From: Natronolimnohabitans sp. A-GB9
GTDB taxonomy: Archaea; Halobacteriota; Halobacteria; Halobacteriales; Natrialbaceae
NCBI RefSeq assembly: GCF_030848565.1
Contig: NZ_JAVDDV010000001.1
Location: 430,195 to 494,194 of the forward strand
Direction of reading: 5' to 3'
DNA: 64,000 nucleotides
The position numbers were made by a program, and so were the translations under genes. The notes under the pieces were generated by a model. That model did not search any database and was not told the origin of the DNA. It saw nothing but the letters and a program-made list of their open reading frames with translations. Positions 9,323 to 18,095 of this stretch are shown in pieces. Numbering within the stretch: position 1 is the first letter of the stretch; every line of letters starts with the position of its first letter.

Positions 9323-10021
9323 TTAGTTGTCGGCCAGCCGCCACTCACCGGGACCCGCCGACTCGAGGACGTCACGTCGTTCCATCTCGCTTAAGACCTC
9401 GGGAATCCGTCCCGGCTGGGCGATCTCCATCTCGATGCGGTCGATCCCGTGGACTGTCGAGAGGTAGTGGCGGATCTCCTCCTGTGTAAACGTCTCCTGG
9501 TCGGCCTGTTCCATCACGCTCGAGACCAGATCGACCATGTCCTCGATGAAGTTCCACGGGTAGACGATCCAGGTCCACTCCTCGAGATGCTCGCCGACGT
9601 AGTCGGGTTCGTACTCGCTGGTGCCGAGCAACTGGAGGGTCGCGGTTCGAGCTTCGTTGGCGTCGCGATCGGTGACGTACTCGTGGGCGCGCTCGATCGA
9701 GCCGCCAGTGTCCGCGATGTCGTCGATGATGAGGACGTCTTTATTGGCGACGCTGCCTTCCGGCATGGGGTAACGAACGGTAGGCTCCCCGCTTTTCTCG
9801 GCGGTGCCGACGTAGTGTTCCATCTTCAGGCTCGTCAGGTCGTCCAGACCGAGGAAGTCACAGAGACACCGGCCCGCGAACCAGCCCCCGCGGGCGAGTG
9901 CGACGACGACGTCCGGTTCGAACTCGTCGTCGCGAACCTCCGTGCTGACGTCCCGACAGAGGCCGTAGATGTACTCCCAGTTAGTGATCGTACAGTCGAA
10001 GTCGTCCGGTAAGTCGGACAT
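9323..10021 (-). CDS. Phosphoribosyltransferase with C-terminal winged helix
   Basis: A 232-aa type I phosphoribosyltransferase. The PRPP-binding loop is VLIIDDIADTGGS (about residues 96-108), and the N-terminal PRT core contains VVALARGGWFAGRCLCDFL. Purine salvage (hypoxanthine/xanthine/guanine) is the usual role in haloarchaea. The last 75 residues (EEIRHYLSTVHGIDRIEMEI...VLSEMERRDVLE) look like a winged-helix domain, so the protein may also bind nucleic acid. The start MSDLPDDFD fits the family. Which base is used cannot be read from sequence. Confidence 0.85.
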   Translation of the reverse strand: MSDLPDDFDCTITNWEYIYGLCRDVSTEVRDDEFEPDVVVALARGGWFAGRCLCDFLGLDDLTSLKMEHYVGTAEKSGEPTVRYPMPEGSVANKDVLIIDDIADTGGSIERAHEYVTDRDANEARTATLQLLGTSEYEPDYVGEHLEEWTWIVYPWNFIEDMVDLVSSVMEQADQETFTQEEIRHYLSTVHGIDRIEMEIAQPGRIPEVLSEMERRDVLESAGPGEWRLADN

Positions 10022-10093
10022 CGTATGTTCCTCAGCACGAACTCAGGAACTCGCGTGTTTAAACGGTGTGTATTCGAGTCGAGCAAGCGAGAC

Positions 10094-10127
10094 TCATACT
10101 GTCCGACAGTATCACTGCAGACAGGAG
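10094..10127 (+). repeat. Family B repeat, minimal copy 2
   Basis: A 17-bp near-perfect palindrome, ATACTGTCCGACAGTAT (10096-10112), embedded in TCATACTGTCC...ATCACTG. It amounts to the two family B termini with no core between them. It lies in the gap upstream of the phosphoribosyltransferase. Confidence 0.6.
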
Positions 10128-10207
10128 CATTCGACGGAAACACGGGGTGGAGCGACTGGTACGGATACCTGTCCCGATGTCCTATCGTCGACTGCTATCG
10201 GTTCGGT

Positions 10208-10513
10208 TCAGTCCGCTCGGTCCTCGAGTCGGACCGTGATCGTCTCCCTGCCCTCGACGACGACGTCGAAGCCGTTGTACGAAAACGACACCCGCAGATC
10301 GCTCGTGTCCCGACTGTCGGACGACGCGAACAACGCGTCGAGCGCGTCGGGGTTTACGGCGTTGTAGAGCGGTGGAAGCGCCGTCGGATCGCGTCCCGAA
10401 ACTGACGCGACGGTCTCGACGACAGCCAGCGTCGGACTCTTCTCCCCCGAGAACGTGTTCGTTCGTTCGTCCATTGGACTGCCCCCTGTAGTAGTCTGCT
10501 GGTTCATCGCCAT
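10208..10513 (-). CDS. HalOD1 output-domain protein
   Basis: 101 aa from the ATG at 10513 (MAMNQQTT). A TATA box TTTTTTATAGT sits about 32-40 bp upstream on the minus strand, which argues against longer N-terminal extensions. Residues 30-100 match the HalOD1 pattern: ETVASVSGRDPTALPPLYNAVNPDALDALF, then SFSYNGFDVVVEGRETITV. HalOD1 is a haloarchaeal domain of unknown biochemical role, found alone or fused to response regulators. A stand-alone signalling or regulatory function is an inference. Confidence 0.85.
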   Translation of the reverse strand: MAMNQQTTTGGSPMDERTNTFSGEKSPTLAVVETVASVSGRDPTALPPLYNAVNPDALDALFASSDSRDTSDLRVSFSYNGFDVVVEGRETITVRLEDRAD

Positions 10514-10544
10514 TGTCGTTCCTTGCGGGGAGGGCAACACCGTA

Positions 10545-10556
10545 CTATAAAAAACC
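10545..10556 (-). promoter_or_regulatory. TATA box of the HalOD1 gene
   Basis: TTTTTTATAGT on the minus strand, correctly spaced for a very short leader before the ATG at 10513. It supports that start over upstream ones. Confidence 0.55.
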
Positions 10557-10656
10557 ATATGAAACGATCCGATCCATAACGATCGTTCATTTGCGTTTCG
10601 AGGGCTGTACCAGAGGAATTCGATCTTCAGGAGGGAGGGCACTCGAGCAACAGAAG

Positions 10657-10668
10657 CAATATATAATC
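10657..10668 (+). promoter_or_regulatory. TATA box of thiC
   Basis: CAATATATAATC is centred 27 bp before the thiC ATG at 10691, so the mRNA should be leaderless. That leaves no room for a TPP riboswitch in the transcript. Confidence 0.65.
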
Positions 10669-10690
10669 GGCTATTACAACCTAGTTATCG

Positions 10691-12133
10691 ATGGCACGAA
10701 CACAGATCGAAGCCGCCCGTGATGGAACGATCACCGACGCGATGGAACGAGTCGCCGAGCGCGAGAACCGCGATCCGGAGTTCGTCCGGGAACAGGTCGC
10801 CGAGGGGCAAGCCGTGATCCCGGCGAACGTAAACCACGACGCGCTCGATCCGATGATCATCGGCCGCGAGTTCGCGACCAAGGTCAACGCGAACATCGGG
10901 AACAGCGAGACGACCAGCGATCTCGAGACGGAACTCGAGAAACTCCACACGGCGGTCCACTACGGAGCGGATACGGTGATGGATCTCGGAACCGGCAGTG
11001 ACCTAGACGAGATCCGCGAGGCCCACATCGAGCACTCGCCGGTTCCGATCGGGACGGTGCCGCTGTACGAGGCCGTCAAACAAGCGGGAAGTCCCGAGGC
11101 CATCACGCCGGAGCTGTTGCTCGAGATCATCGAGAAACAGGCGAGACAGGGCGTCGACTACATGACGATCCACGCCGGCATTCTCGCTGAACACCTGCCG
11201 CTGACCGACGGCCGCAAGACGGGGATCGTCTCGCGTGGCGGCTCGATCATGGCCTCGTGGATGGAGGAACACGGTGAACAGAACCCACTGTTCCAGGTCT
11301 ACGACGAGATCTGCGAGATCTTCGCCGAGCACGACGTCACGTTCAGCCTCGGGGACAGTCTGCGGCCCGGCTCGCTGGCCGACGCCTGCGACGAGGCACA
11401 GTACGCCGAACTGGACACGCTCGGCGAACTGACGCGGCGGGCCTGGGAGTACGACGTCCAGGTGATGGTCGAGGGACCGGGTCACGTCCCGATGCATAAA
11501 GTCGCCGAGAACGTCGAGCGCCAGCAAGCGGTCTGTGATGGCGCGCCGTTTTACGTCCTCGGCCCGCTCGTGACCGACGTCGCGCCGGGGTACGACCACA
11601 TTACGAGCGCCATCGGCGCCGCGATGGCGGCCCAGGCGGGCGCGGCGATGCTCTGTTACGTGACGCCGAAAGAACACCTGGGCTTACCGGACGAGGAAGA
11701 CGTCCGCGACGGACTGGCGGCCTACCGGATCGCGGCCCACGCCGGCGACGTCGGCAACGAACGGCCGGGCGCCCGCGACTGGGACGACGCCCTCTCCGAA
11801 GCGCGCTACGAGTTCGACTGGCGCCGGCAGTTCGCCCTCGCGCTCGACCCCGACCGGGCCCGTGACTACCACGACCAGACGCTGCCCGAAGACAACTACA
11901 AGGACGCTCGCTTCTGTTCGATGTGTGGCGCCGAGTTCTGTTCGATGCGAATCGATCAGGACGCACGTGAGGACGGTGAGATGGCGTCGCTGACGGACGG
12001 CCGCGACGGAACCGACCTCGAGTCCTCACCGGCTGCGGAGGTCAACCGACCGCCCGTCGGAACCCACGACTCGGATGGGCTGTCGGCGGTCGGCGACGAG
12101 CCGACGGGCGTCGAACAACCGGGCGACGACTGA
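10691..12133 (+). CDS. thiC: Phosphomethylpyrimidine synthase ThiC
   Basis: A 480-aa radical SAM enzyme that rearranges aminoimidazole ribotide to HMP phosphate for thiamine synthesis. Family landmarks are [20 protein letters not shown]-like [11 protein letters not shown] and [14 protein letters not shown]. The C-terminal cluster site is CSMCGAEFC (C409, C412, C417), the unusual C-terminal [4Fe-4S]/SAM motif of ThiC. A 50-residue acidic tail with no recognised function follows. The gene stands alone. Regulation, if any, must act at the promoter because the transcript appears leaderless. Confidence 0.97.
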   Translation: MARTQIEAARDGTITDAMERVAERENRDPEFVREQVAEGQAVIPANVNHDALDPMIIGREFATKVNANIGNSETTSDLETELEKLHTAVHYGADTVMDLGTGSDLDEIREAHIEHSPVPIGTVPLYEAVKQAGSPEAITPELLLEIIEKQARQGVDYMTIHAGILAEHLPLTDGRKTGIVSRGGSIMASWMEEHGEQNPLFQVYDEICEIFAEHDVTFSLGDSLRPGSLADACDEAQYAELDTLGELTRRAWEYDVQVMVEGPGHVPMHKVAENVERQQAVCDGAPFYVLGPLVTDVAPGYDHITSAIGAAMAAQAGAAMLCYVTPKEHLGLPDEEDVRDGLAAYRIAAHAGDVGNERPGARDWDDALSEARYEFDWRRQFALALDPDRARDYHDQTLPEDNYKDARFCSMCGAEFCSMRIDQDAREDGEMASLTDGRDGTDLESSPAAEVNRPPVGTHDSDGLSAVGDEPTGVEQPGDD

Positions 12134-12236
12134 GACGGACCCCTGTACCGATATTCCGCCGATCGCCACACGGGGTCGGCAGCCGACCCGACTCGAGGCC
12201 CGGGGATTGATACGGCGGTCGCTCCACCACCGTCGT

Positions 12237-13136
12237 ATGGACACGACTCGCGTCGTACAGGTCGACGCCTTCACGGACGACCCGCTGGCCGGGAACCCGG
12301 CCGGCGTCGTCCCCGAGGCCGATGGACTCTCCGAGGACCAGATGCAACGCATCGCCGCCGAGATGGCCGTCAGCGAGACCGCGTTCCTTCGCTCGAGCGA
12401 ACAGGCCGACTATCGCGTTCGTTACTTTACGCCGACCCAGGAGGTCGACCTCTGTGGCCACGCGACCGTCGGCTCGTTTGCCCACCTCCACGACGAGGGC
12501 CTCGAAGCCGGCACGTACTCCCTCGAGACGAACGTCGGTACGCTCGAGATCGAGGTCGATCCGGACGGGACGGTCTGGATGACCCAGGACACCCCCCGGA
12601 TTCGCGAGGTCGACGTCGGCTACGACCGCGTCGCCGACGCCCTCGGCGTCGACCAGGCCGCACTCGAGGGAGCGAGCGACGACATCCCGATCGCCGTCTC
12701 GTCGACCGGACTCCCGTTCCTGATCGTTCCCATCACGTACCTCTCGGATCTCGGCGACGCCGACCCCGACATGCGCGCCGTCGAAGAACTGACCGAATCG
12801 GTCGACGCGACGGGCGTGTATCTCTTCACGTTCGATGCGCTCGGCCGGGAGTCGACCCTCCACGGACGAATGTTCGCACCGGGTGCCGGCGTCCCCGAGG
12901 ACCCGGTTACGGGGACCGCAAGTGGCGCCGTCGGCGCCTATCTCGATCGGTTCGGTGCGTTCGACGCCGACTTCCCCGACGAACTCCGTCTCGAGCAGGG
13001 TCACTACGTCGACCGTCCCGGACTGGTTCGGGTCCGAATCGACGGTGACGTCCGTGTCGGCGGCCTGGGCGTGACCGTTCTCGACGGCTCGCTGGTCGTG
13101 CCAGAAGCCGAAGACGACGATATTCTCGAGGCCTGA
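12237..13136 (+). CDS. PhzF family isomerase/epimerase-like protein
   Basis: 299 aa from the ATG at 12237 (MDTTRVVQVDAFTDDPLAGN), the canonical PhzF N-terminus; longer upstream frames lack similarity. The family motifs are GNPAGVV, SETAFL (active-site Glu region), CGHATVGS and EDPVTGTASGAVGAYL. PhzF proteins adopt the diaminopimelate-epimerase fold. Most outside phenazine producers have unknown substrates, and no phenazine genes are present here. The stop codon is the TGA of a family A repeat end (TGATACGGACTGCTGTA). Confidence 0.92.
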   Translation: MDTTRVVQVDAFTDDPLAGNPAGVVPEADGLSEDQMQRIAAEMAVSETAFLRSSEQADYRVRYFTPTQEVDLCGHATVGSFAHLHDEGLEAGTYSLETNVGTLEIEVDPDGTVWMTQDTPRIREVDVGYDRVADALGVDQAALEGASDDIPIAVSSTGLPFLIVPITYLSDLGDADPDMRAVEELTESVDATGVYLFTFDALGRESTLHGRMFAPGAGVPEDPVTGTASGAVGAYLDRFGAFDADFPDELRLEQGHYVDRPGLVRVRIDGDVRVGGLGVTVLDGSLVVPEAEDDDILEA

Positions 13137-13151
13137 TACGGACTGCTGTAC
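13134..13151 (+). repeat. Family A repeat end at the PhzF gene stop
   Basis: TGATACGGACTGCTGTAC matches the left terminus of complete family A elements exactly. The first three bases are the stop codon of the phzF-like gene. No core or right end remains before the convergent regulator gene. Confidence 0.6.
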
Positions 13152-13161
13152 TGTTTTCGGC

Positions 13162-13878
13162 TCACTGCGTCGTGCTCTCGTCGATGTTCTCGAGGGCCGT
13201 CAACGCCGCCTTGAGCACCTTCCGTTCGCTTCGGCGGAGGTTCATCGAGACGGCCGTCTTCGAGACGTCGAAGTGATCGGCCAGCTCCTCGAGAGTCGTC
13301 TCGCGGGGCGTCTCGTAGTAGCCTTCCCTGGAGGCCGTCGCGAACGTCTCGCGTTCGGTCGGCGTCAGTGACCGACACCCCTCGAGCAGTCGGATCGCGC
13401 TGTCGGAGTTTTCGAGCAGGTCGAACAGCTCGGTCGGGCCAAACGAGTCCCGATCCTCGACGGTGTACTCGTTGTGGCGCTCGAGTTCGGCCAGCGCCCG
13501 GTCCTCGTCGTCGTCGGCGTCGAAGCCGACGTGCCACCGCTCGCGACCGTCTTCGATCCGGAAGGGACCAGTGATGTAGCCGCCGTTGTCCTGGATCGTC
13601 CGCATCGCGTTGGTTTCGTCGATTTTCGTCCCGATCTGGGCGACTGAGTCGCGCTTCGAGAGGATGTAACACTCCCGCATGTTCGGGTGGTCCCGGAGCT
13701 GGTGGAGTCCCTGCTCGAGTGCGTCCGTCGAGTCGGCTTTCGCGACGAGACGCGTCTCGAGTTGCTCGTCGTCGGTGTCGAGTTGCCACTGGACGGCCGA
13801 GAACGCGATATCGACATCGTCGGTCGTGTCGATAAACGGGCAGTCGTACTGGCGCATGTCGATATCGAGATCGATCAT
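13162..13878 (-). CDS. HTH_10 (Bat-type) transcriptional regulator
   Basis: 238 aa from the ATG at 13878 (MIDLDIDMRQ), chosen because a TATA-like CTTAATACC lies about 27-30 bp upstream; an ATG at 13920 is the alternative. The N-terminal 150 residues or so are a haloarchaeal sensor-like region (PFIDTTDDVDIAFSAVQWQL). The C-terminus is the HTH_10 domain: LTPTERETFATASREGYYETPRETTLEELADHFDVSKTAVSMNLRR. It is divergent from the 3-hydroxybutyrate-type operon, 103 bp away, so it probably controls that operon. This is inferred from layout. Confidence 0.88.
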   Translation of the reverse strand: MIDLDIDMRQYDCPFIDTTDDVDIAFSAVQWQLDTDDEQLETRLVAKADSTDALEQGLHQLRDHPNMRECYILSKRDSVAQIGTKIDETNAMRTIQDNGGYITGPFRIEDGRERWHVGFDADDDEDRALAELERHNEYTVEDRDSFGPTELFDLLENSDSAIRLLEGCRSLTPTERETFATASREGYYETPRETTLEELADHFDVSKTAVSMNLRRSERKVLKAALTALENIDESTTQ

Positions 13879-13981
13879 CCCTAGGTAATGCCCCTCACAC
13901 TCGGTATTAAGAGCTATCATTTGTCCCCATGTTAACACACGACTATTAGCACGTCTCGAGCGAAGGGATACTCGAGACGGC

Positions 13982-14839
13982 ATGACTCGAGACGACGTGA
14001 CACCGCCGACGGTGACGGCGGACGACATCCACCGCATCGACGACGACGCGTTCACCGACCGGAACGTCTGTCTCGTGACGGGCGCTGGTTCGGGGATCGG
14101 TCGCGCGACCGCGCTGGCGGCCGCCGGTAACGGACTGACGGTCGCGGCGACCGACGTCGACGAGGAGGGACTAGAAGGGACGGTCGACCGCGGCGCGGAA
14201 CTCGGTCTCGAAGGCGAGATCGAGTCGATCGTCGCCGATCTCACGCGTGACGACGACCTCGAGCGCCTCGTCGAGGCGGCGGCCGAACTGGGCGATATCA
14301 AGTATCTCGCGAACATCGCCGGAACGCAACACATCGACTCGATCGAGGAGTTCCCGATGGAGACCTACGACCGGATGCACGAGATCATGCTTCGGGCGCC
14401 GCTGTATCTCTCGAAGTTGTGTATTCCTCACTTCCGGGAGACTGCGGACGGACGGGGCTGTGTCGGCAACATGGGGTCGGTCCACGGCCACTACGTCACC
14501 AGCGACAAGGTCGCCTACAACGTCTCGAAGTTCGGGCTGCGCGGGCTCACCCAGTCGATCGCCGCCGAGGGAGACGGGGAGGTCCGTGCCTACTCGGTCA
14601 GTACCGGCTACGTACAGACGCCGCTGGTGACCGACCAACTCACGGATACCGCCGAGCAACGCGGCATCTCGGTCGACGAGGTGATCGAAGACGTCATGCT
14701 CGGCCAGTCGCGGGTCAACGAGATGATGGAACCGATCGACGTCGCCAACCTCTTTTTATTTGGCTTCTCCGATCTCGGTCGCCATCTGAACGGCGGCGAC
14801 CTCATGTTTGATGGGGGCATGACTCTTACATACGAATGA
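13982..14839 (+). CDS. Short-chain dehydrogenase, 3-hydroxybutyrate dehydrogenase-like
   Basis: A 285-aa SDR enzyme. Residues 1-33 are an extra N-terminal arm. The Rossmann site is VTGAGSGIGRATA (about 36-48), NIAG takes the place of NAG, the catalytic Ser lies in MGSVHG, and the YxxxK pair is YNVSK. GYVQTPLV and the ending GGDLMFDGGMTLTYE resemble bacterial D-3-hydroxybutyrate dehydrogenases. It should oxidise 3-hydroxybutyrate to acetoacetate with NAD+. Its stop overlaps the start of the acyl-CoA synthetase gene (ATGA), which would activate the product. Substrate is inferred from similarity and pairing. Confidence 0.82.
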   Translation: MTRDDVTPPTVTADDIHRIDDDAFTDRNVCLVTGAGSGIGRATALAAAGNGLTVAATDVDEEGLEGTVDRGAELGLEGEIESIVADLTRDDDLERLVEAAAELGDIKYLANIAGTQHIDSIEEFPMETYDRMHEIMLRAPLYLSKLCIPHFRETADGRGCVGNMGSVHGHYVTSDKVAYNVSKFGLRGLTQSIAAEGDGEVRAYSVSTGYVQTPLVTDQLTDTAEQRGISVDEVIEDVMLGQSRVNEMMEPIDVANLFLFGFSDLGRHLNGGDLMFDGGMTLTYE

Positions 14840-16893
14840 CAATGTCAGAGAACACGACCGATCCGTCTCTCGAGGACGTCGACGAGATCGTCCACGAACC
14901 GAGCCAGGAGTTCGTCGAATCGACCAACGTCTACGACTTCATGCAGGAGTACGGGATCGACGACTATGACGAACTCATCGAGCGAACGACGAGCGACGTC
15001 GACTGGTTCTGGGACGAACTCGTCGACTACCTCGGCATCGAGTTCTACGACGACTACGACGAGATCCGAGACGACAGCGGGGCGCGACGCGCCCCGGAAG
15101 ACGCGGGCGGTGAAGCCGCGAGCCACGGAGGGCCGCAGTTTACCGACTGGTACCCCGGCGGGGAACTCAACATCGCCCACAACGTGGTCGACCGTCACGC
15201 GGCCCGCGACGAGGAACGGCGAAACAAGGTCGCGACCATCTGGGAGGGCGAAGACGGCGAGATCCGAGAGATTACGTACCACGAACTCCGCCGGCAGTCG
15301 AATCAGGTCGCCAACGCACTCGAGGAACGGGGCATCGAGACCGGCGACACGGTCGGACTCTACATGCCGATGGTCCCCGAAGTCGTCTCGATCCTCTATG
15401 GCTGTTTCAAGGTGGGCGCGATCGCCGTCCCGATCTTCTCGGGCTTTGGCGTCGACGCGGCCGCGACTCGGATCGAGGACGCCGAGTGCTCCGTGTTGTT
15501 CACTGGCGACGGCTTCCTCCGGCGGGGTGACCCGGTCTTCCTCAAGTCGTCGGCCGACGAGGCAATCGAGGAGGCCGGCCACGTCGAGCACACGATCGTC
15601 TTCGACCGATTAGGCTCGAGCGACCGAGCGAACGAGCACGAAATTCCGTGGACCGACGACCGCGACGAGTGGTGGGCCGACGCCGTCGAAACGGCGGACG
15701 ACGAGTACGAGACGACATCTCTCGACTCGAGTCAGGAGTCGATGCTGCTCTACTCGTCGGGGACCACGGGCAAACCGAAAGGAATCGTCCACACACACGC
15801 GGGCGTGCAGGTCCAGTGTGCCAAGGAGGTCTACTTCGGCATGGACCTCAAGCCGTCCGACCGGTTCTTCTGGGTCTCGGACATCGGCTGGATGATGGGG
15901 CCGTGGACCCTCATCGGGACCCACACCTTCGGCGGCACCGTCTTCATGTACGAGGGCGCGCCCGACCACCCCGAGCCCGATCGCTTCTGGGAGATGATCG
16001 ACCGCCACGAGTTGACCCAGTTTGGCATCTCCCCGACGGCGATCCGGGCGCTTCGCAAGCACGGCGACGAGTGGCTCGAGGGTCACGACCTCTCCTCGCT
16101 TCGGCTGCTCGGCTCGACGGGCGAACCGTGGGACCCCGAATCGTGGCAGTGGTTCTACGAGAACGTCGGCGGCGAGGAGGCCCCGATCATCAACATCTCC
16201 GGCGGCACCGAGATCTGTGGCTGTTTCCTGATGCCGATGCCGACCCAGCCGCTGAAACCCTGTACACTCGGTGGTCCGGGGCTTGGCATGAACATCGATA
16301 TCGTCGACCGCGACGGCGAGTCGGTCAAAGAGGACAACCAGCGTGGCTTCCTCGTCGCCAAGGACTCCTGTCCCTCGATGACGAAGTCGCTGTGGTCCGG
16401 CGACGAGCGCTATCTCGACGAGTACTGGTCGACGTTCGAGGACATGTGGAACCACGGCGACTGGGCCCAGAAGGACGAGGACGGCTTCTGGTTCCTCCAC
16501 GGCCGTGCCGACGACGCTTTGAACGTCGCGGGACGGAAGGTCGGCCCCGCCGAAGTGGAGGGCGCGCTCATCGACCACGAGGCCGTCAACCAGGCGGCCG
16601 CGATCGGTGCCCCGGACGAGACGACCGGCACTGCCGTCGTCACCTACGTCATCCTCGAGGGCGACTACGAGCCGTCCGACGACCTCCGCGAGGAGCTGCG
16701 CGCACAGGTCGGCGAGGAACTGGGCAAACCGTTCCGCCCGCGCGAGGTGTTGTTCGTCGACGACCTCCCGAAGACCCAGTCGGGCAAGATCATCCGCCGG
16801 GCCGTCGAAGCCACCTACACCGGCGAGGATCTCGGCGACATGAGTAGCATCGAGAACCCCGAGGCACTCGAGGAACTCGAGGCAGCCAAATAA
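14836..16893 (+). CDS. Acyl-CoA synthetase (AMP-forming), acetyl/acetoacetyl-CoA type
   Basis: A 685-aa ANL-superfamily enzyme. Core motifs: A3 P-loop YSSGTTGKPKGIVHTHAG (about 306-323), A5 NISGGTEICGCF, A8 HGRADDALNVAGRKVGPAEVE, and the C-terminal catalytic Lys loop PKTQSGKIIRR. The extended N-terminus and DWYPGGELNIAHNVVDRH match acetyl-/acetoacetyl-/propionyl-CoA synthetases. Translation is coupled to the upstream dehydrogenase by a 4-bp overlap; an ATG two codons later is also possible. Together they would turn 3-hydroxybutyrate into acetoacetyl-CoA. Acetate or propionate as substrate cannot be excluded. Confidence 0.9.
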   Translation: MTMSENTTDPSLEDVDEIVHEPSQEFVESTNVYDFMQEYGIDDYDELIERTTSDVDWFWDELVDYLGIEFYDDYDEIRDDSGARRAPEDAGGEAASHGGPQFTDWYPGGELNIAHNVVDRHAARDEERRNKVATIWEGEDGEIREITYHELRRQSNQVANALEERGIETGDTVGLYMPMVPEVVSILYGCFKVGAIAVPIFSGFGVDAAATRIEDAECSVLFTGDGFLRRGDPVFLKSSADEAIEEAGHVEHTIVFDRLGSSDRANEHEIPWTDDRDEWWADAVETADDEYETTSLDSSQESMLLYSSGTTGKPKGIVHTHAGVQVQCAKEVYFGMDLKPSDRFFWVSDIGWMMGPWTLIGTHTFGGTVFMYEGAPDHPEPDRFWEMIDRHELTQFGISPTAIRALRKHGDEWLEGHDLSSLRLLGSTGEPWDPESWQWFYENVGGEEAPIINISGGTEICGCFLMPMPTQPLKPCTLGGPGLGMNIDIVDRDGESVKEDNQRGFLVAKDSCPSMTKSLWSGDERYLDEYWSTFEDMWNHGDWAQKDEDGFWFLHGRADDALNVAGRKVGPAEVEGALIDHEAVNQAAAIGAPDETTGTAVVTYVILEGDYEPSDDLREELRAQVGEELGKPFRPREVLFVDDLPKTQSGKIIRRAVEATYTGEDLGDMSSIENPEALEELEAAK

Positions 16894-17013
16894 CGCCACC
16901 AACACGGGACGACGCCGCTCCTGTACCCGTTTTGTTTCTGGCCCCCAAGCCACGCGTTCCCACTCCGAGATCGATCTCGAGTCATTCAAAGCCCTGCTCG
17001 AGTATCTAGGGGT

Positions 17014-17985
17014 ATGACCGACGACGAGTCCCACGAGAACGTCGTGCCGGGCAGCGACGAGGAGCTGTCGACGGCCGACGTTCGCGGCTACGATTTCCGC
17101 GGTGAGTTCGACTTTCGGGAACTGCTCGAGTCCTACGAGACGACCGGCTTCCAGGCAACCCAGCTCGCGGAGGCGATCGACATCGCAGAGCGGATGCAAG
17201 CGGAGGACGCGACGATCTATCTGACCTGTACCTCGAACATCATCTCCTCGGGGCTGCGCGAGGTCGTCGCCGCGCTCGTCCGCGAAGGGTACGTCGACGT
17301 GTTGATCACCACCTCCGGCTCGCTCACCGAGGACGTCATCAAGACGGCCAAGCCGTTCAAGATGGGCGAGTGGGACGCCGACGAGGCCGAACTTCGGGAG
17401 CGTGGAATCAACCGCCTCGGCAACATCTTCGTCCCCTCCGACCGCTACGTCTGGCTCGAGGAGTACCTCTATGACTTCTTCGACGACTTCTTCGCGGAGG
17501 AGAAGATCCGGACGCCGACGGCGTTCGCCCGCGAACTCGGCGAGACGCTCGACGACGAGGACTCGGTGTTGAAACAGGCCGCCGACAACGACGTCCCCGT
17601 CTACTGTCCCGCGCTGACCGACGCCGAAGTCGGGAACTTCCTCTACTACTACCGACAGGGGTACGACTCGGAGGTCGGCATCGAGATCTTAGACGACTAC
17701 GACTCGCTGATCGAAGACGGCATGCTGGCCGATACGACCGGTCTCATCGCGGTCGGCGGCGGCGTGCCGAAACATCACGCGATCATGACGAACCTGTTCC
17801 GCGGCGGTGCCGACTACGTCGTCTACATCTCGACGGGCATGGAAGGTGACGGCTCGTTGTCGGGTGCCCCGCCGAACGAGGCCGTCTCGTGGGGGAAGAT
17901 CAAGGAAGCCGAGAAGAACTACACCCAGATCGAAGCCGAGGCGACGCTCGTCTTCCCGCTGCTCGTGGCCGCTGCGTTCAACTAA
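17014..17985 (+). CDS. dys: Deoxyhypusine synthase
   Basis: A 323-aa member of the deoxyhypusine synthase family, which modifies a lysine of aIF5A; in haloarchaea agmatine rather than spermidine may be the donor. Visible motifs are YLTCTSNIISSGLR, GSLTEDVIK (NAD site), VGGGVPKHH and EGDGSLSGAPPNEAVSWGKI. K295 in WGKI aligns with the catalytic lysine of characterised eukaryotic enzymes, and TLVFPLLVAAAFN is the standard C-terminus. It is monocistronic and convergent with the lut genes across a strong inverted repeat. Confidence 0.95.
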   Translation: MTDDESHENVVPGSDEELSTADVRGYDFRGEFDFRELLESYETTGFQATQLAEAIDIAERMQAEDATIYLTCTSNIISSGLREVVAALVREGYVDVLITTSGSLTEDVIKTAKPFKMGEWDADEAELRERGINRLGNIFVPSDRYVWLEEYLYDFFDDFFAEEKIRTPTAFARELGETLDDEDSVLKQAADNDVPVYCPALTDAEVGNFLYYYRQGYDSEVGIEILDDYDSLIEDGMLADTTGLIAVGGGVPKHHAIMTNLFRGGADYVVYISTGMEGDGSLSGAPPNEAVSWGKIKEAEKNYTQIEAEATLVFPLLVAAAFN

Positions 17986-18003
17986 GTGGTGGTCCACACC
18001 TGC

Positions 18004-18049
18004 ACTGCTGGGTGAACTCGATGGCGGTCGGCTGCGTTCACCCAGCAGT
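18004..18049. terminator. 14-bp perfect inverted repeat between convergent genes
   Basis: ACTGCTGGGTGAAC (18004-18017) is matched exactly by GTTCACCCAGCAGT (18036-18049), leaving an 18-nt loop. It lies in the 110-bp gap between the 3' ends of dys and the lutB-like gene. The symmetric placement suggests a bidirectional 3'-end hairpin, although archaeal terminators are mostly U-tracts and no clear T-run is present. Confidence 0.5.
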
Positions 18050-18095
18050 CGACGGGTGGAACGGTACTACGTTTTCGGGAGTCAGGCCGGAGGCG

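Noticed and set aside
10620..10690. Possible TPP riboswitch before thiC
   Set aside because: The TATA box is 27 bp before the ATG, so the transcript has no leader to hold one.
15610..17199. A 529-codon open frame on the minus strand opposite the acyl-CoA synthetase, and similar long antisense frames (for example 4490-5455, 12042-13004, 24816-26309)
   Set aside because: They lie opposite well-identified genes, read as low-complexity or basic protein, and are expected in GC-rich codon usage. No domain is recognisable.
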